Assembly: GCF_018336155.1 (NCBI RefSeq)
Contig: NZ_JAGYHF010000005.1
Span: 372,001-436,000 of the forward strand
Length of the DNA: 64,000 nt
Source: Pseudomonas rustica
GTDB lineage: Bacteria > Pseudomonadota > Gammaproteobacteria > Pseudomonadales > Pseudomonadaceae
Direction of reading: 5' to 3'
This document shows positions 29,269-38,775 of this stretch, in pieces. The notes beneath the pieces are model-generated. The model was given only the letters and a program-made list of their open reading frames with translations, was not told the origin of the DNA and did not search any database. Positions within the stretch are counted from its first letter, which is position 1, and every line of letters starts with the position of its first letter. A program made the position numbers and the translations under genes.

Positions 29269-30402
29269 TCAGCGCAAATATTCAGCCAGGCCGTGATAGC
29301 AAGTCGCAAGGTGATACGGCGTGGTCGAAGGCATGTCCTTGCGACTCACCTCACCCAACTCATCCCGGCATTCATGCCAGCCATCTGCATGCAGAAACCG
29401 CTGCTGCAACGCCTGCAACTGACGCAACACTACCGCCTCGCTGCCCTGACGCAACGTCAGCGCGCGCAAATATTCCGCCTGCGCCCAGATTCGTTGAGTC
29501 GAATCCTTCGGCTGCCCATCCTGTCGCAGATCGAGCATCGCTCGCACCGCGCCTGACGGCTGTTCCACGCCGTGAAGTTCAGTAAACGCAAACGCCCGAT
29601 CCAGCGCCGCATGCAGCTTCGAGCCGCGCAGCAACGGCGAAGACTCGAGCAGGAAATACCATTCGAACTGATGCCCCGGCTCGTACCAGTTATCCACAGC
29701 CCCCAGCGGTTTCTCCATCAACACGCCATATTGCGGATCGACGAAGCGCTTGTGCATGGCTGTGCATAACTCCAGCAACGCGGTTTGGGTCTGGGCATCT
29801 TCGCGAACGGCGAGCGTGGCGAGGAAGGCTTCGGCCAGGTGCATCAACGGGTTTTGCAGCGGGCCGGTTTCCAGGGTGATCCAATCGCGATCCAGGCACG
29901 CCTCGTATAAACCATCACCGGTGGCAAAGCGTCGACCAATGATTTCCAGCGCCGCATTCAACGTCGATTCGACCAGCGGATCGCCGGATTTGCCCCAGTA
30001 GTGCGCGCAGGCAAAAAGGATGAAGGCGTGGGTGTAGAGATCCTTGCGCTGATCCAGCGGTTTGCCCTGCGCATCGATGCTGTAGAACCAGCCGCCGTGG
30101 TCGGCATCGTGGAAGTGCCGTTGCAACGAGCGGAACAGCGACGCCGCGCGAACCTCAGCGTTATCCACAACCCCGATCAGACTGGAAAACAGATACAACT
30201 GCCGCGCGCACGCCATCGCGCGATAGCGTTGCGGTGGCAAGGGTTGATGCGCGGCGTCCAGCGCCTCGTACGGCAGCGCCATGTCGGCGTTCCAGCCCGG
30301 GCCTTGCCAGAGGGGCACGATCACGTTGACGAAGTGCTGTTGCACAGCGCCGAACAGGGCGGTCAATTCAGGCAGGGAGGTGGAGCGGGAAGCGTGGGGC
30401 AT
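29269..30402 (-). CDS. AGE-family epimerase/isomerase
   Basis: A 377-residue protein of the N-acylglucosamine 2-epimerase superfamily, an (alpha/alpha)6 barrel. Typical segments include DYGGWFYS-like HDADHGGWFYSIDAQG, KDLYTHAFILFACA, EPGHQFEWYFLLE and the late helix with His (TPYHLATCYHGLAEY). Members interconvert mannose, fructose and glucose or epimerise N-acylglucosamine. Substrate cannot be told here. No clear Shine-Dalgarno at the ATG. Confidence 0.87.
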   Translation of the reverse strand: MPHASRSTSLPELTALFGAVQQHFVNVIVPLWQGPGWNADMALPYEALDAAHQPLPPQRYRAMACARQLYLFSSLIGVVDNAEVRAASLFRSLQRHFHDADHGGWFYSIDAQGKPLDQRKDLYTHAFILFACAHYWGKSGDPLVESTLNAALEIIGRRFATGDGLYEACLDRDWITLETGPLQNPLMHLAEAFLATLAVREDAQTQTALLELCTAMHKRFVDPQYGVLMEKPLGAVDNWYEPGHQFEWYFLLESSPLLRGSKLHAALDRAFAFTELHGVEQPSGAVRAMLDLRQDGQPKDSTQRIWAQAEYLRALTLRQGSEAVVLRQLQALQQRFLHADGWHECRDELGEVSRKDMPSTTPYHLATCYHGLAEYLR

Positions 30403-30472
30403 GGGCGGACGTCGTCACGGGCTGGGGCGATTGCGCGACATGGTAGCAGAGAGCATCGGTTGGGTGACGACC

Positions 30473-30553
30473 CTGTAGGAGCTGCCGCAGGCTGCGATCT
30501 TTTGATCTGGCTTTATAAAGTCAAAAGATCGCAGCCTGCGGCAGCTCCTACAG
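30473..30553. repeat. REP palindrome pair, family A
   Basis: Perfectly complementary arms CTGTAGGAGCTGCCGCAGG and complement, between ureJ and the epimerase gene start. Confidence 0.9.
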
Positions 30554-30565
30554 GAGATCAGCCGT

Positions 30566-31138
30566 TTAGCCGGCCAGCAGCCAGGCGCCGGTGATTGCCG
30601 AAGCCGCACCTGCAAGACGCACCAACGGTGCAGCAGCTTGAGGCAGGAAACGCACTACGGCATAACCAGCGGCATGCAGTGCAGCTGTCGCGGCGACGAA
30701 ACCGGCTGCATACGCCCAAGGACTACTCATATCCGGCAATTCCAAACCATGCGCGACACCATGGAACAACGCAAACACCGCCGTCGCCAGCACCGCCATC
30801 ACCAGCGGCGGACGCACGGCCAATGCCACCGCCAGACCCAGCGCCAACACCGACGCGGCAATCCCGCTTTCCAGCGCCGGCAGTTCCAGACCTTCAAACC
30901 CGAGCAGGCCGCCCATCAGCATGGTGCCGACAAACGTGCACGGCAGCGCCCAACGCGCCGCGCCTTGTTGCTGCGCCGCCCACAAACCGACGGCAACCAT
31001 CGCTAACAAGTGGTCGAGCCCACCAATCGGGTGGCTGATGCCGGCGATCAATCCACTGTCGCCGTGGCCCGGGTGGGCGAAGGCCAGCGCCGGGGTCAGC
31101 AGCAGCGCCACGGCGCCGAGAATGCGTTTAAGTGTCAT
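30566..31138 (-). CDS. ureJ: HupE/UreJ family nickel transporter
   Basis: A 190-residue membrane protein. A signal-peptide-like start is followed by the metal-binding HPGHGD and then HPIGGLDHLLAM, the hallmark of HupE/UreJ. Five to six further helices follow. It is the last gene of ureE-F-G-J, 27 bases after ureG, and most likely imports nickel for urease. Confidence 0.93.
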   Translation of the reverse strand: MTLKRILGAVALLLTPALAFAHPGHGDSGLIAGISHPIGGLDHLLAMVAVGLWAAQQQGAARWALPCTFVGTMLMGGLLGFEGLELPALESGIAASVLALGLAVALAVRPPLVMAVLATAVFALFHGVAHGLELPDMSSPWAYAAGFVAATAALHAAGYAVVRFLPQAAAPLVRLAGAASAITGAWLLAG

Positions 31139-31165
31139 GAATAAGCTTCCTTGTTGATAAATAAA

Positions 31166-31780
31166 TCAGGCTGCGGTCAGCAGGCCCTGGCGTTCGATGA
31201 AGGCGATGATGGCTTCCAGACCCTGACCGGTTTTCTGGTTGCTGAAGACGAACGGCTTGCCGTTGCGCATGCGTTTGGTGTCGCTGTCCATCATTTCCAG
31301 CGAGGCGCCCACCAGCGGCGCCAGGTCGATCTTATTGATCACCAGCAGATCGGATTTGCAGATTCCAGGCCCGCCCTTGCGCGGCAGCTTGTCGCCGGCG
31401 GAAACGTCGATCACATAGATAGTCAGGTCGGACAGTTCCGGGCTGAACGTCGCCGACAGGTTATCGCCGCCCGACTCGACGAGAATCAGATCCAGCCCCG
31501 GGAAGCGCCGATTGAGTTGATCCACCGCTTCAAGGTTGATCGAGGCGTCTTCGCGGATTGCCGTGTGCGGGCAGCCGCCGGTTTCCACGCCGATGATCCG
31601 CTCCGGCGCGAGGGCTTCATTGCGCACGAGGAAATCGGCATCTTCGCGGGTGTAGATATCGTTGGTGACCACGGCGAGGTTGTAGCGCTCGCGCAGGGCC
31701 AGACACAGGGCCAGGGTCAACGCGGTTTTGCCGGAACCGACCGGGCCGCCGATGCCGACGCGCAGAGGTTGTGTGTTCAT
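31166..31780 (-). CDS. ureG: Urease accessory GTPase UreG
   Basis: A 204-residue SIMIBI-class GTPase: P-loop GGPVGSGKT (11-19), the switch motif [11 protein letters not shown], the metal site CPH ([11 protein letters not shown]) and the base-recognition motif NKIDLA. It delivers nickel to apo-urease with UreD and UreF. The ORF extends upstream into ureF, but the family start [12 protein letters not shown] is clear. Confidence 0.97.
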   Translation of the reverse strand: MNTQPLRVGIGGPVGSGKTALTLALCLALRERYNLAVVTNDIYTREDADFLVRNEALAPERIIGVETGGCPHTAIREDASINLEAVDQLNRRFPGLDLILVESGGDNLSATFSPELSDLTIYVIDVSAGDKLPRKGGPGICKSDLLVINKIDLAPLVGASLEMMDSDTKRMRNGKPFVFSNQKTGQGLEAIIAFIERQGLLTAA

Positions 31781-31791
31781 TAATGGTTCTC

Positions 31792-32466
31792 CTAGGAGCG
31801 AAAGAGGCGGCTGTACTGGCGCTCGTGGGCCATGCACGCCAGGGACAGGCCGAACGCGGCGCTGCCGATGTGTTCGGGATTGATTCGGGTCGCGTCCTGC
31901 TGTGCCTGTTGCAGTAACGGCAGCAATTCGCTGGTCAGGCGCTGGGCGGCTTGCTGGCCCAGCGGCAGGGTTTTCATCAGCACAGCGAGCTGGTTTTCCA
32001 GCCAACTCCACAGCCACGCGGCGAGGGCGTCTTGCGGGCTGATGCCCCAGGCGCGTGCTGCCAGCGCCCAGCACAAGGCCAGATGCGGTTCAGTGCATTG
32101 ATCGAGAAAATCACGAGCAGGCGCGTCGAGCTCCGGCAAACCGTTGAGCAGTTGCTGCAACGAATAGCCCATCTGCCGACTTTCCAGATGCAACTCGCGG
32201 GTCTCGCGGCTGGCGCGATGGCTTTCACAGAGGATCAGCAACTCGCTCCAGTTTTCATCCGCCGCCGCCTGGCAATGCGCAAGCAACAACGGCGCCTCAA
32301 AGCGCGACAGGTTCAACAGCAACTGATCGCTGATCCAGCGGCGGGCGTCGTCCGGGTTTTTCACCCGTTCGTTATCCACAGCCATCTCCAGACCTTGCGA
32401 ATAGCTGTAGCCGCCAATCGGCAACTGCGGACTGGCCAGGCGCAGCAGCGCCCAGGCCGGATTCAC
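31792..32466 (-). CDS. ureF: Urease accessory protein UreF
   Basis: A 224-residue all-helical chaperone: typical N-terminus with [16 protein letters not shown] and C-terminus [11 protein letters not shown]. It starts with GTG overlapping the ureE stop by four bases (GTGA). It bridges UreD-urease and UreG. Confidence 0.95.
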   Translation of the reverse strand: MNPAWALLRLASPQLPIGGYSYSQGLEMAVDNERVKNPDDARRWISDQLLLNLSRFEAPLLLAHCQAAADENWSELLILCESHRASRETRELHLESRQMGYSLQQLLNGLPELDAPARDFLDQCTEPHLALCWALAARAWGISPQDALAAWLWSWLENQLAVLMKTLPLGQQAAQRLTSELLPLLQQAQQDATRINPEHIGSAAFGLSLACMAHERQYSRLFRS

Positions 32467-32963
32467 AGGCGGACGCCGAACTGATGGAGTTTCGGCGCGT
32501 AGTTGAAGTCTTCGTCGCCGTGTCGTGAATGATGGTGGCCGCCGCCATAAGCACCATGTTCCGGCTGGAACGGTGCTTCGATGGCTGCAACCTGCGCGCC
32601 CAATTGTTCGAGCATGGCTTTGAGTACGTAATCGTCGAGCAGACGCAGCCAGCCGTCACCGACCTGCAGGGCGACATGGCGGTTACCGAGGTGATAAGCG
32701 GCGCGGGTCAGTTCGAAGGCGTTGGCGCAGGTGACGTGCAGCAACTGCTCGGGGCGGGCGCAGACGCGAACGATGCGGCCGTCTTCAGCCTGTAGGCATT
32801 CGCCGTCATACAGCGGCGGTTGGCCACGCTCCAAAAACAACCCGACGTCTTCACCTTCAGCACTGAAACAGCGCAGACGGCTTTTGCTCCGCGCTTCGAA
32901 GGTCAGGTGCAACTCGGCGGCCCAGACGGGTTGAGGGTCGATTCTGCGGTGAATCACCAGCAT
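32463..32963 (-). CDS. ureE: Urease nickel metallochaperone UreE
   Basis: A 166-residue protein. The N-terminal peptide-binding domain has RGQPPLYDGECLQAEDG, the C-terminal metal-binding domain has YHLGNRHVALQVG with the conserved metal-site His, and there is a moderately His-rich tail (GGGHHHSRHGDED). The start MLVIHRRID was chosen over a long ORF extension into the promoter region. First gene of the accessory operon. Confidence 0.96.
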   Translation of the reverse strand: MLVIHRRIDPQPVWAAELHLTFEARSKSRLRCFSAEGEDVGLFLERGQPPLYDGECLQAEDGRIVRVCARPEQLLHVTCANAFELTRAAYHLGNRHVALQVGDGWLRLLDDYVLKAMLEQLGAQVAAIEAPFQPEHGAYGGGHHHSRHGDEDFNYAPKLHQFGVRL

Positions 32964-32999
32964 CGGGAAACTTCCAGCTATGGACAATGGTTGCTCTAG

Positions 33000-33015
33000 A
33001 GCAAGGGGCTTGCCA
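33000..33015 (-). promoter_or_regulatory. Sigma-54 (-24/-12) promoter of ureEFGJ
   Basis: On the minus strand TGGCAAGCCCCTTGCT: GG and GC exactly 10 bases apart and one mismatch to TGGCACGNNNNTTGCW. It would start transcription near 32990, about 27 bases before the ureE ATG. Confidence 0.75.
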
Positions 33016-33079
33016 ATCGGACGAGATGTAGGAAATCCCTGTCGGAGCGTAGTGGATGTTTCAAGATGTTGCGGGGATT

Positions 33080-33127
33080 TGGAAGGTTTTGGTGCATGAA
33101 GGTTTTTACATGCACCAAATAGAGGCC
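33080..33127. promoter_or_regulatory. Candidate tandem NtrC-like enhancer of ureEFGJ
   Basis: Two 17-mers, 33080-33096 (TGGAAGGTTTTGGTGCA) and 33111-33127 (TGCACCAAATAGAGGCC), each match 13 of 17 positions of TGCACYAWWWTRGTGCA. Centres are 31 bases apart. The inner halves give a perfect 11-bp inverted repeat (TTTGGTGCATG / CATGCACCAAA). It is 90-137 bases upstream of the expected start site. Confidence 0.55.
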
Positions 33128-33141
33128 GTGACGCATGACCC

Positions 33142-33232
33142 TTGTGGGAGCGGGCTTGCTCGCGAAGGCGGTGGGTCAGCAATATAGATGTTGGCTGATA
33201 CGACGCTTTCGCGAGCAAGCCCGCTCCCACAG
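33142..33232. repeat. REP palindrome pair, family B
   Basis: Arms TTGTGGGAGCGGGCTTGCTC and complement between the ureE promoter region and the DesT-like gene. Confidence 0.88.
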
Positions 33233-33264
33233 GGGGAATTTGGTGTGTCAGTGATAGAGGGGAG

Positions 33265-33897
33265 TTACTCGGTACTGCCGAGGCCTTGCCAGTGCTTCAG
33301 GCCGATAAAGATAAAACGCAGCTGCTGAGTGATCTTCGCCTGTGGCGTCAGATGCTCCGGCAGTGCTTCAGCGGGCGGGTCGATGATGTCGGGGAGGGTG
33401 GCGAACACCGATTTGACGATCAGATCAGCCATCACACTCAGGCCATCGGCATCGAGATGCTGGAGCTTGGGCATCATCGTCAGATCCGATGCAAGGTCGG
33501 AGCTGATGTTTTCGCGCAACCGACCAATGGCTTGCCGCACCGGCAGCGAACCACCGTATTGCTCGCGAGCGAGAAACAGAAATTGCGAGCGATTAGCGCT
33601 GACTACATCGAGAAAGATCCGCACCGAGGCATCGATAATGCCGCCCATGACGAATTCGTTGTGGCGCACCAGGCGGATGGTTTCGCGGAAGGTCTGACCG
33701 ACTTCGCTGACCAGCACCAAACCCAGTTCGTCCATATCGGCAAAATGCCGGTAGAAACCGGTGGGCACGATCCCGGCGGTTTTGGTCACTTCGCGCAGGC
33801 TCAGGCTGCCGAATCCTCGGCCGCTTTCCATCAGGTGGCGGGCAGCGTCCATCAGGGCGTTGCGGGTCTGTTGCTTCTGTTCGGCGCGGGGCAGCAT
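33265..33897 (-). CDS. desT: TetR-family regulator, DesT/FabR-like
   Basis: A 210-residue TetR regulator. The N-terminal helix-turn-helix includes SLREVTKTAGIVPTGFYRHF, and the ligand domain contains FLFLAREQYGGSLPVRQAI. This closely matches P. aeruginosa DesT as I remember it; DesT senses the saturated/unsaturated acyl-CoA balance and represses a desaturase operon. DesT also sits beside ureE in P. aeruginosa. No desaturase gene is in the window. The start MLPRAEQ follows the family; a GTG 36 bases earlier is possible. Confidence 0.78.
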   Translation of the reverse strand: MLPRAEQKQQTRNALMDAARHLMESGRGFGSLSLREVTKTAGIVPTGFYRHFADMDELGLVLVSEVGQTFRETIRLVRHNEFVMGGIIDASVRIFLDVVSANRSQFLFLAREQYGGSLPVRQAIGRLRENISSDLASDLTMMPKLQHLDADGLSVMADLIVKSVFATLPDIIDPPAEALPEHLTPQAKITQQLRFIFIGLKHWQGLGSTE

Positions 33898-34020
33898 CGC
33901 AGGGTGTGTTCTTCGGCGGGACAAGCGCCGCACTCTAGCAAATCGGCTTTATCGGCGTCGAACGGCAGGACGGTGCAGCGGGGATTTTTGCGGGATGTTT
34001 TACCGGGGCCTGAAAAGTCA

Positions 34021-34052
34021 AAAGCCCAATCCGTCGATTGGGCTTTTTTTCT
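34021..34052 (-). terminator. Terminator of the repeat-protein gene
   Basis: Stem AAAGCCCAATC / GATTGGGCTTT with a four-base loop; A run on one side and T run on the other, so it can act for either strand. It lies directly after the stop codon of the minus-strand gene. Confidence 0.88.
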
Positions 34053-34066
34053 GGGCCACCATGGGC

Positions 34067-34483
34067 TCAGCTCACAGCGCTGTTGCGTTCGATCACACGA
34101 TCACCACCACCTTCGGCAACAGCCTGGCCTTGTGGGGTTTTGTCGTAGCCGTCTTCAACCAGGCCTTTTTCTTCGAGGCGGTTGCGACCGTTTTCGGCGA
34201 CAGCCTGACCTTGAGGGGTTTTGTCGTAGCCATCTTCGACCAGACCTTTTTCTTCCAGGCGATCACGGCCGCCTTCTGCTACAGCTTGACCCTGTGGAGT
34301 TTTGTCGTAGCCGTCTTCAGCGAGGGTGCCTTTGGTGTGGTCGGAGCCGTCGGCAGCAACGGTCTGGCTGAACACCGAGTAGCTGGTTTTTACTTGTGGC
34401 GTGGCTTGTTCGGCGGCAGGCAGAGCGAAAGCCGTGCTGGCCAGCATCGAGAGGGTAAGGCTAAGCAGTAATTGGCGTTTCAT
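34067..34483 (-). CDS. Exported protein with three 27-residue tandem repeats
   Basis: A 138-residue protein with a 20-residue signal peptide ending STAFA. Residues from about 52 onward are three copies of a 27-residue unit with the core DGYDKTPQGQAVAEGG followed by R-D-R-L-E-E-K. The DNA repeats have a strict 81-base period (TGTCGTAGCC at 34141, 34222 and 34303 on the + strand) but differ at third positions, so selection keeps the protein repeat. The AEGG-x-DR theme occurs in other small exported Pseudomonas proteins of unknown role. Strongly hydrophilic, no cysteines. Confidence 0.8.
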   Translation of the reverse strand: MKRQLLLSLTLSMLASTAFALPAAEQATPQVKTSYSVFSQTVAADGSDHTKGTLAEDGYDKTPQGQAVAEGGRDRLEEKGLVEDGYDKTPQGQAVAENGRNRLEEKGLVEDGYDKTPQGQAVAEGGGDRVIERNSAVS

Positions 34484-34868
34484 GATGGGTTGCTCCTTGG
34501 GAGGGCGATAAAGTGGGTACGAGGGCAATGCTACTCTCGATAAGTCGATATAAAAGTTCATAAACGCAATGGTAATAATCAACAGAATTGATTGTTCTGG
34601 CGGGAGGCTCTAGATCGGGCCTTTCAGAGCATCGGTTTTGCACCGAGGTGGGTATTTTCGACCCACTCGCGCCTCGCAAAAGTGCGGGTCGCGGTAACGC
34701 TGTTCGACTGATCGGTCAGAATTCACCCGGGTTTTTCCGTCTTAATCGGCTTTTCGGTTAAACCTGCGGGCCTTTTGCCAGTCACAGTTTTCATAGGGGC
34801 CGCTTTGGCCCGCCGTTTCAGCCTTTCACCGTGTTTTGGGTGAGGGGTCGTGATCAGGAGTTTTGTGC
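34484..34868. other. Intergenic region between two divergent genes
   Basis: 385 bases with no ORF of note; it must hold the promoters of the repeat protein (minus) and the AsmA gene (plus). Short imperfect palindromes are visible (for example GGTGGGTATTTTCGACCCACT at about 34650), but I see no clear regulatory consensus. Confidence 0.55.
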
Positions 34869-36944
34869 ATGACGCGCACTGGAAAAATCTTCAGCTGGAT
34901 CTTCGCCACCCTCGTGCTGCTACTGGCCGTGCTGGTATTGATCATCGTGTTCTTCGACTGGAACCGGATCAAACCGCCGCTCAACGCCAAAGTCTCGGAA
35001 GAACTGCACCGACCGTTTGCCATCAATGGCAACCTCGCGGTGATCTGGCAGCGCGAGCCGGATGAAGGCGGCTGGCGCGCCTGGGTGCCGTGGCCGCATG
35101 TGGTTGCCGAGGATTTGAGCCTTGGCAATCCGGACTGGTCGAAGAAACCGCAGATGGTCACCCTCAAACGTGTCGAACTGCGCATCTCGCCACTGGCGCT
35201 GCTGGCGCAACGCGTGGTGATTCCGCGAATCGACCTGACCGAGCCCAACGCCGATCTGCAACGACTGGCGGACGGCCGCGCCAACTGGGTGTTCAAGTTT
35301 GATCCCAAGGATCCGAATGCTGAACCGTCGAGCTGGGTGGTCGACATCGGCGCCATCGGTTTCGACAAGGGTCACGTCACCCTCGATGACCAGACCCTGA
35401 AAACCAATCTCGATGTGCTGATCGATCCGCTGGGCAAGCCGATTCCGTACAGCGACATCGTTGGCGACAAAGCGGCGAAAACCGCGCAGGACAAGGGCGG
35501 CGCGCCGCAGGACTACGCGTTTGCGCTCAAGGTCAAAGGCCAATACCACGGCCAGAACCTTACCGGCCAAGGCAAGATCGGCGGATTGCTGGCCTTGCAG
35601 GACGCAAGCAAACCGTTTCCGCTGCAAGCCCAGGCGAAGATCGGCGACACCCGCATCGAACTGGCCGGCACCCTGACCGACCCGATGAATCTCGGCGCTC
35701 TTGACCTGCGCCTGAAGCTGGCCGGCGACAGCCTCGGCAATCTCTATCCGCTGACCGGCGTTACGTTGCCCGATACGCCACCGTATTCCACCGACGGTCA
35801 TTTGATTGCCAAACTGCATGACGCTGCCGGCGCCAAATTCACCTACGAAAAATTCAACGGCAAGATCGGCAACAGCGACATCCATGGCGACCTGACTTAC
35901 GCCGCTACCCAGCCGCGACCAAAACTCAGCGGTGCGCTGGTTTCCAATCAACTGCTATTCGCCGACCTTGCGCCGCTGATCGGCGCCGATTCGAATGACA
36001 AGCAAAAGGCCCGTGGCGGCGACAGCAAGCAACCGGCGGATAAAGTGCTGCCGGTCGAGGAGTTCAAGACCGACCGTTGGCGCGCGATGGATGCCGACGT
36101 CGAGTTCACCGGCAAGCGCATCGTCCACAGCGAGAAGCTGCCGTTCAATGACCTCTATACGCATCTGGTGCTCAACGACGGCGAACTGAGCTTGCAGCCG
36201 CTGCGCTTCGGCGTCGCTGGCGGCAATCTCGATGCACAAATCCGTCTCAATGGCCGCACCGAACCGATGGAAGGCCAGGCCAAACTCACCGCGCGCCGCT
36301 TCAAGCTCAAAGAGTTGTTCCCGACCTTTGAACCGATGAAGACCAGTTTCGGCGAGCTGAATGGCGACGCCGATATCAGCGGTCGCGGCAACTCGGTGGC
36401 GAAGCTGCTGGGCGGCGCCAACGGCAAGTTGAAGATGTTGATCAACGACGGCGCGATCAGCCGTGAATTGATGGAGCTGGCCGGGCTTAACGTCGGTAAC
36501 TACGTGGTCGGCAAAATCTTTGGCGACAAGGAAGTGAAGATCAACTGCGCGGCGGCGGATTTCGATATCAAAACCGGTCTGGCGACCACGCAGCTGTTTG
36601 TCTTCGATACCGAGAACGCGATCATTTATATCGATGGCACGGCGAACATGGCCACCGAGCAACTGGATCTGACGGTGACCCCGGAATCGAAGGGCTGGCG
36701 TTTGATTTCCCTGCGTTCGCCGCTGTACGTGCGCGGCAAGTTCATCAAGCCGGACGCCGGGGTCAAGCCGGTGCCGTTGCTGTTGCGCGGCGCGGGGATG
36801 GTGGCGTTGGGTGTGATTGCGGCGCCGGCCGCGGGGTTGCTGGCGTTGGTGGCGCCGAGTGGTGGCGAGCCGAATCAGTGTGCGCCCCTGCTGGAGCAGA
36901 TGAAGGAAGGGAAAGCCCCGGTGACCGTTAAACCCACCAAGTAA
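34869..36944 (+). CDS. AsmA family protein
   Basis: A 691-residue envelope protein. One N-terminal transmembrane anchor (residues 8-30) is followed by a large periplasmic region typical of AsmA-like proteins, with the conserved late segment NYVVGKIFGDKEVKINCAAAD and a C-terminal hydrophobic stretch. AsmA-like proteins have a repeating beta-groove fold and are linked to phospholipid transport and outer-membrane homeostasis. AGGAG lies nine bases before the ATG; a TTG two codons earlier is less likely. Confidence 0.9.
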   Translation: MTRTGKIFSWIFATLVLLLAVLVLIIVFFDWNRIKPPLNAKVSEELHRPFAINGNLAVIWQREPDEGGWRAWVPWPHVVAEDLSLGNPDWSKKPQMVTLKRVELRISPLALLAQRVVIPRIDLTEPNADLQRLADGRANWVFKFDPKDPNAEPSSWVVDIGAIGFDKGHVTLDDQTLKTNLDVLIDPLGKPIPYSDIVGDKAAKTAQDKGGAPQDYAFALKVKGQYHGQNLTGQGKIGGLLALQDASKPFPLQAQAKIGDTRIELAGTLTDPMNLGALDLRLKLAGDSLGNLYPLTGVTLPDTPPYSTDGHLIAKLHDAAGAKFTYEKFNGKIGNSDIHGDLTYAATQPRPKLSGALVSNQLLFADLAPLIGADSNDKQKARGGDSKQPADKVLPVEEFKTDRWRAMDADVEFTGKRIVHSEKLPFNDLYTHLVLNDGELSLQPLRFGVAGGNLDAQIRLNGRTEPMEGQAKLTARRFKLKELFPTFEPMKTSFGELNGDADISGRGNSVAKLLGGANGKLKMLINDGAISRELMELAGLNVGNYVVGKIFGDKEVKINCAAADFDIKTGLATTQLFVFDTENAIIYIDGTANMATEQLDLTVTPESKGWRLISLRSPLYVRGKFIKPDAGVKPVPLLLRGAGMVALGVIAAPAAGLLALVAPSGGEPNQCAPLLEQMKEGKAPVTVKPTK

Positions 36945-36956
36945 TCGGGTAAAAGC

Positions 36957-36985
36957 AAAAGATCGCAGCCTTCGGCAGCTCCTAC
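36957..36985. repeat. Single REP arm, family A
   Basis: Only one arm (AAAGATCGCAGCCTTCGGCA and GCTCCTAC) is present, abutting a family C element. Confidence 0.75.
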
Positions 36986-36988
36986 GCC

Positions 36989-37100
36989 GATCGTTCCCAC
37001 GCTCTGCGTGGGAATGCCTCTACAGACGCTCCGCGTTCGGCATTAAAAAGGCACGCAGAGCGTGCCGGGCTGCGTTCCCACGCGGAGCGTGGGAACGATC
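36989..37100. repeat. REP-type palindrome, family C
   Basis: Outer arms GATCGTTCCCACGCTCTGCG and its imperfect complement, with inner GCTCCGCGT / ACGCAGAGC pairs. Further copies are near 48.74 and 63.73 kb. Confidence 0.88.
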
Positions 37101-37112
37101 AGTTATCAGGGT

Positions 37113-37646
37113 TTAGAGGTCGTTCAGGATGTCGGCCATGTCATCGGCGTGCTCTTCTTCCTGCGCGAGGATGTCTTCGAAGATGCGCCGTGTAGTCGGG
37201 TCTTTCTCGCCGATGTACTGAATGATTTCGCGGTAGCTGTCGATAGCGATCCGCTCAGCGACCAGATCCTCGTAAACCATCTCTTTGAGGGTGTTCCCGG
37301 CCACGTATTGCGCGTGGGACATTTTCGACAGCAGGTCGGGATTGAACTCAGGCTCGCCGCCCAATTGCACGATGCGCTCGGCCAGACGGTCGGCGTGCTG
37401 GGCTTCCTGGGTGGCGTGCTCAAGAAATTCTTCGGCGGCCACATGGGCTTTGACGCCGTTGGCCATGAAATAGTGGCGCTTGTAGCGCAACACGCAGACC
37501 AGTTCGGTGGCCAGCGATTCGTTGAGCAAGCGCAGCACTTCTTCACGGTCGGCGCTGTAGCCCTCGGTGACGGCGCCGTTCTCGACGTGTTGGCGCGCAC
37601 GTTCGCGCAGTGTTTGTACATCTGACAGATGCAGGTCGTCGCTCAT
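37113..37646 (-). CDS. Ferritin-like protein (bacterioferritin/Dps-type)
   Basis: A 177-residue four-helix protein with di-iron carboxylate ligands: Glu in LNESLATELVCVL, ExxH in EFLEHATQEAQHADRL, a later Glu in VYEDLVAERIAIDSY and ExxH in AQEEEHADDM. These fit a ferroxidase centre. It probably oxidises and stores iron or protects DNA. It lacks the haem Met of canonical Bfr as far as I can see. GGAG precedes the ATG. Confidence 0.85.
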   Translation of the reverse strand: MSDDLHLSDVQTLRERARQHVENGAVTEGYSADREEVLRLLNESLATELVCVLRYKRHYFMANGVKAHVAAEEFLEHATQEAQHADRLAERIVQLGGEPEFNPDLLSKMSHAQYVAGNTLKEMVYEDLVAERIAIDSYREIIQYIGEKDPTTRRIFEDILAQEEEHADDMADILNDL

Positions 37647-37736
37647 TTCGATCTCCAGGAGGCTAATCCGATGGGCGCCACGTTCTGCGGCCGTGGTCGC
37701 TACCCAAGTTGTGAGTCATGAGCGAAGCAAAAAGTT

Positions 37737-38654
37737 TTATGCAATTTGCGCTGTCCTCGGCGTCAGCCCCGACAACGCCGCCTCCTCGCGCAACCACGCA
37801 AAAAATGCGCGCACCGGCGGATGCCGTTCGCGGCCCGGCACACACAACGCGCTATACCCGGCGCCATCCACCACAACGTCGGCTTTGTAAGGCACCAGCA
37901 GACCACTGGCGACACTTTCCGAGACCAGAATATTGCTCGCCAGCACCAAGCCTTGCCCGGCGATCGCCGCTTGCAGCGCGTAATGCTCTTCGTCGTATTC
38001 GCGGTTCGCCGGCGACTGTTTGAGCCAGTTTTCGCCAGCCTTTGCGCACCACGCTTGCCAGCCATGGGCGTAGAGCTTGGAGTTATGCCAATGCACGCTG
38101 ATCAATGTTGGCGTGCGCCGCGCGGCCAGCGCCACTTGCTCCGGTGAGCCGTAGACGCCGAAGGATTCATCGAACAGGCACAAGCCATACAGGTTCGGAT
38201 AGTCGTCGAGGCTGTAGCGCAGCACCAGATCGACGCTGGCGTCCTGATGCAAATCGATAACTTCGCAATGGGTATCCAGGCGCACGTTGATGTTCGGATG
38301 CTGTGCATAAAAACGTCCGAGACGCGGCACCAGCCATAACGCCGCGAAGGCTGCGGTGGTCGACAGCGTCAGGCTGCTGACGCTGCGTTGCGGGCGCAGG
38401 GTGTCGACGCTTTGCGCCACTTCGAGCAGCGCGCCGTGCAGGCTGCGAAACAGGCGCTCGCCGCCCTCGGTCAGGCGTACCTGGCGCGGCAGGCGTTCGA
38501 ACAGAGCAAGCCCGAGCCAGTCCTCCAGCGCACGAATCTGATGGGAAATCGCAGTCGGCGTCACCGACAACTCTTCGGCGGCCGCTTTAAAGCTCAACAA
38601 ACGTGAAGCAGATTCGAAAGCGCGCAGGGCGGTCAGTGGCAGCGAGGCGAACAT
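37737..38654 (-). CDS. LysR-family regulator (GcvA-like)
   Basis: A 305-residue LTTR with the HTH in [20 protein letters not shown] (about 17-36) and a periplasmic-binding-protein-like effector domain after residue 90. The start [11 protein letters not shown] has GGAG six bases upstream; a TTG eight codons earlier is weaker. It is divergent from azoR-sugE and probably controls them. Confidence 0.9.
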   Translation of the reverse strand: MFASLPLTALRAFESASRLLSFKAAAEELSVTPTAISHQIRALEDWLGLALFERLPRQVRLTEGGERLFRSLHGALLEVAQSVDTLRPQRSVSSLTLSTTAAFAALWLVPRLGRFYAQHPNINVRLDTHCEVIDLHQDASVDLVLRYSLDDYPNLYGLCLFDESFGVYGSPEQVALAARRTPTLISVHWHNSKLYAHGWQAWCAKAGENWLKQSPANREYDEEHYALQAAIAGQGLVLASNILVSESVASGLLVPYKADVVVDGAGYSALCVPGRERHPPVRAFFAWLREEAALSGLTPRTAQIA

Positions 38655-38775
38655 TGAAAACTCCACGGATGAAATCAATTCATCCCGACTGATTTTTGCT
38701 CATTTGTTTAGACGTAATGGCGAGCTTCAAGCTGCAATCCACAAGCCGTTTGATTCTAGTCCGGAGAATGTACAG

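Noticed and set aside
37647..37736. Fur box before the ferritin-like gene
   Set aside because: No 19-bp GATAATGATAATCATTATC-like sequence could be found.
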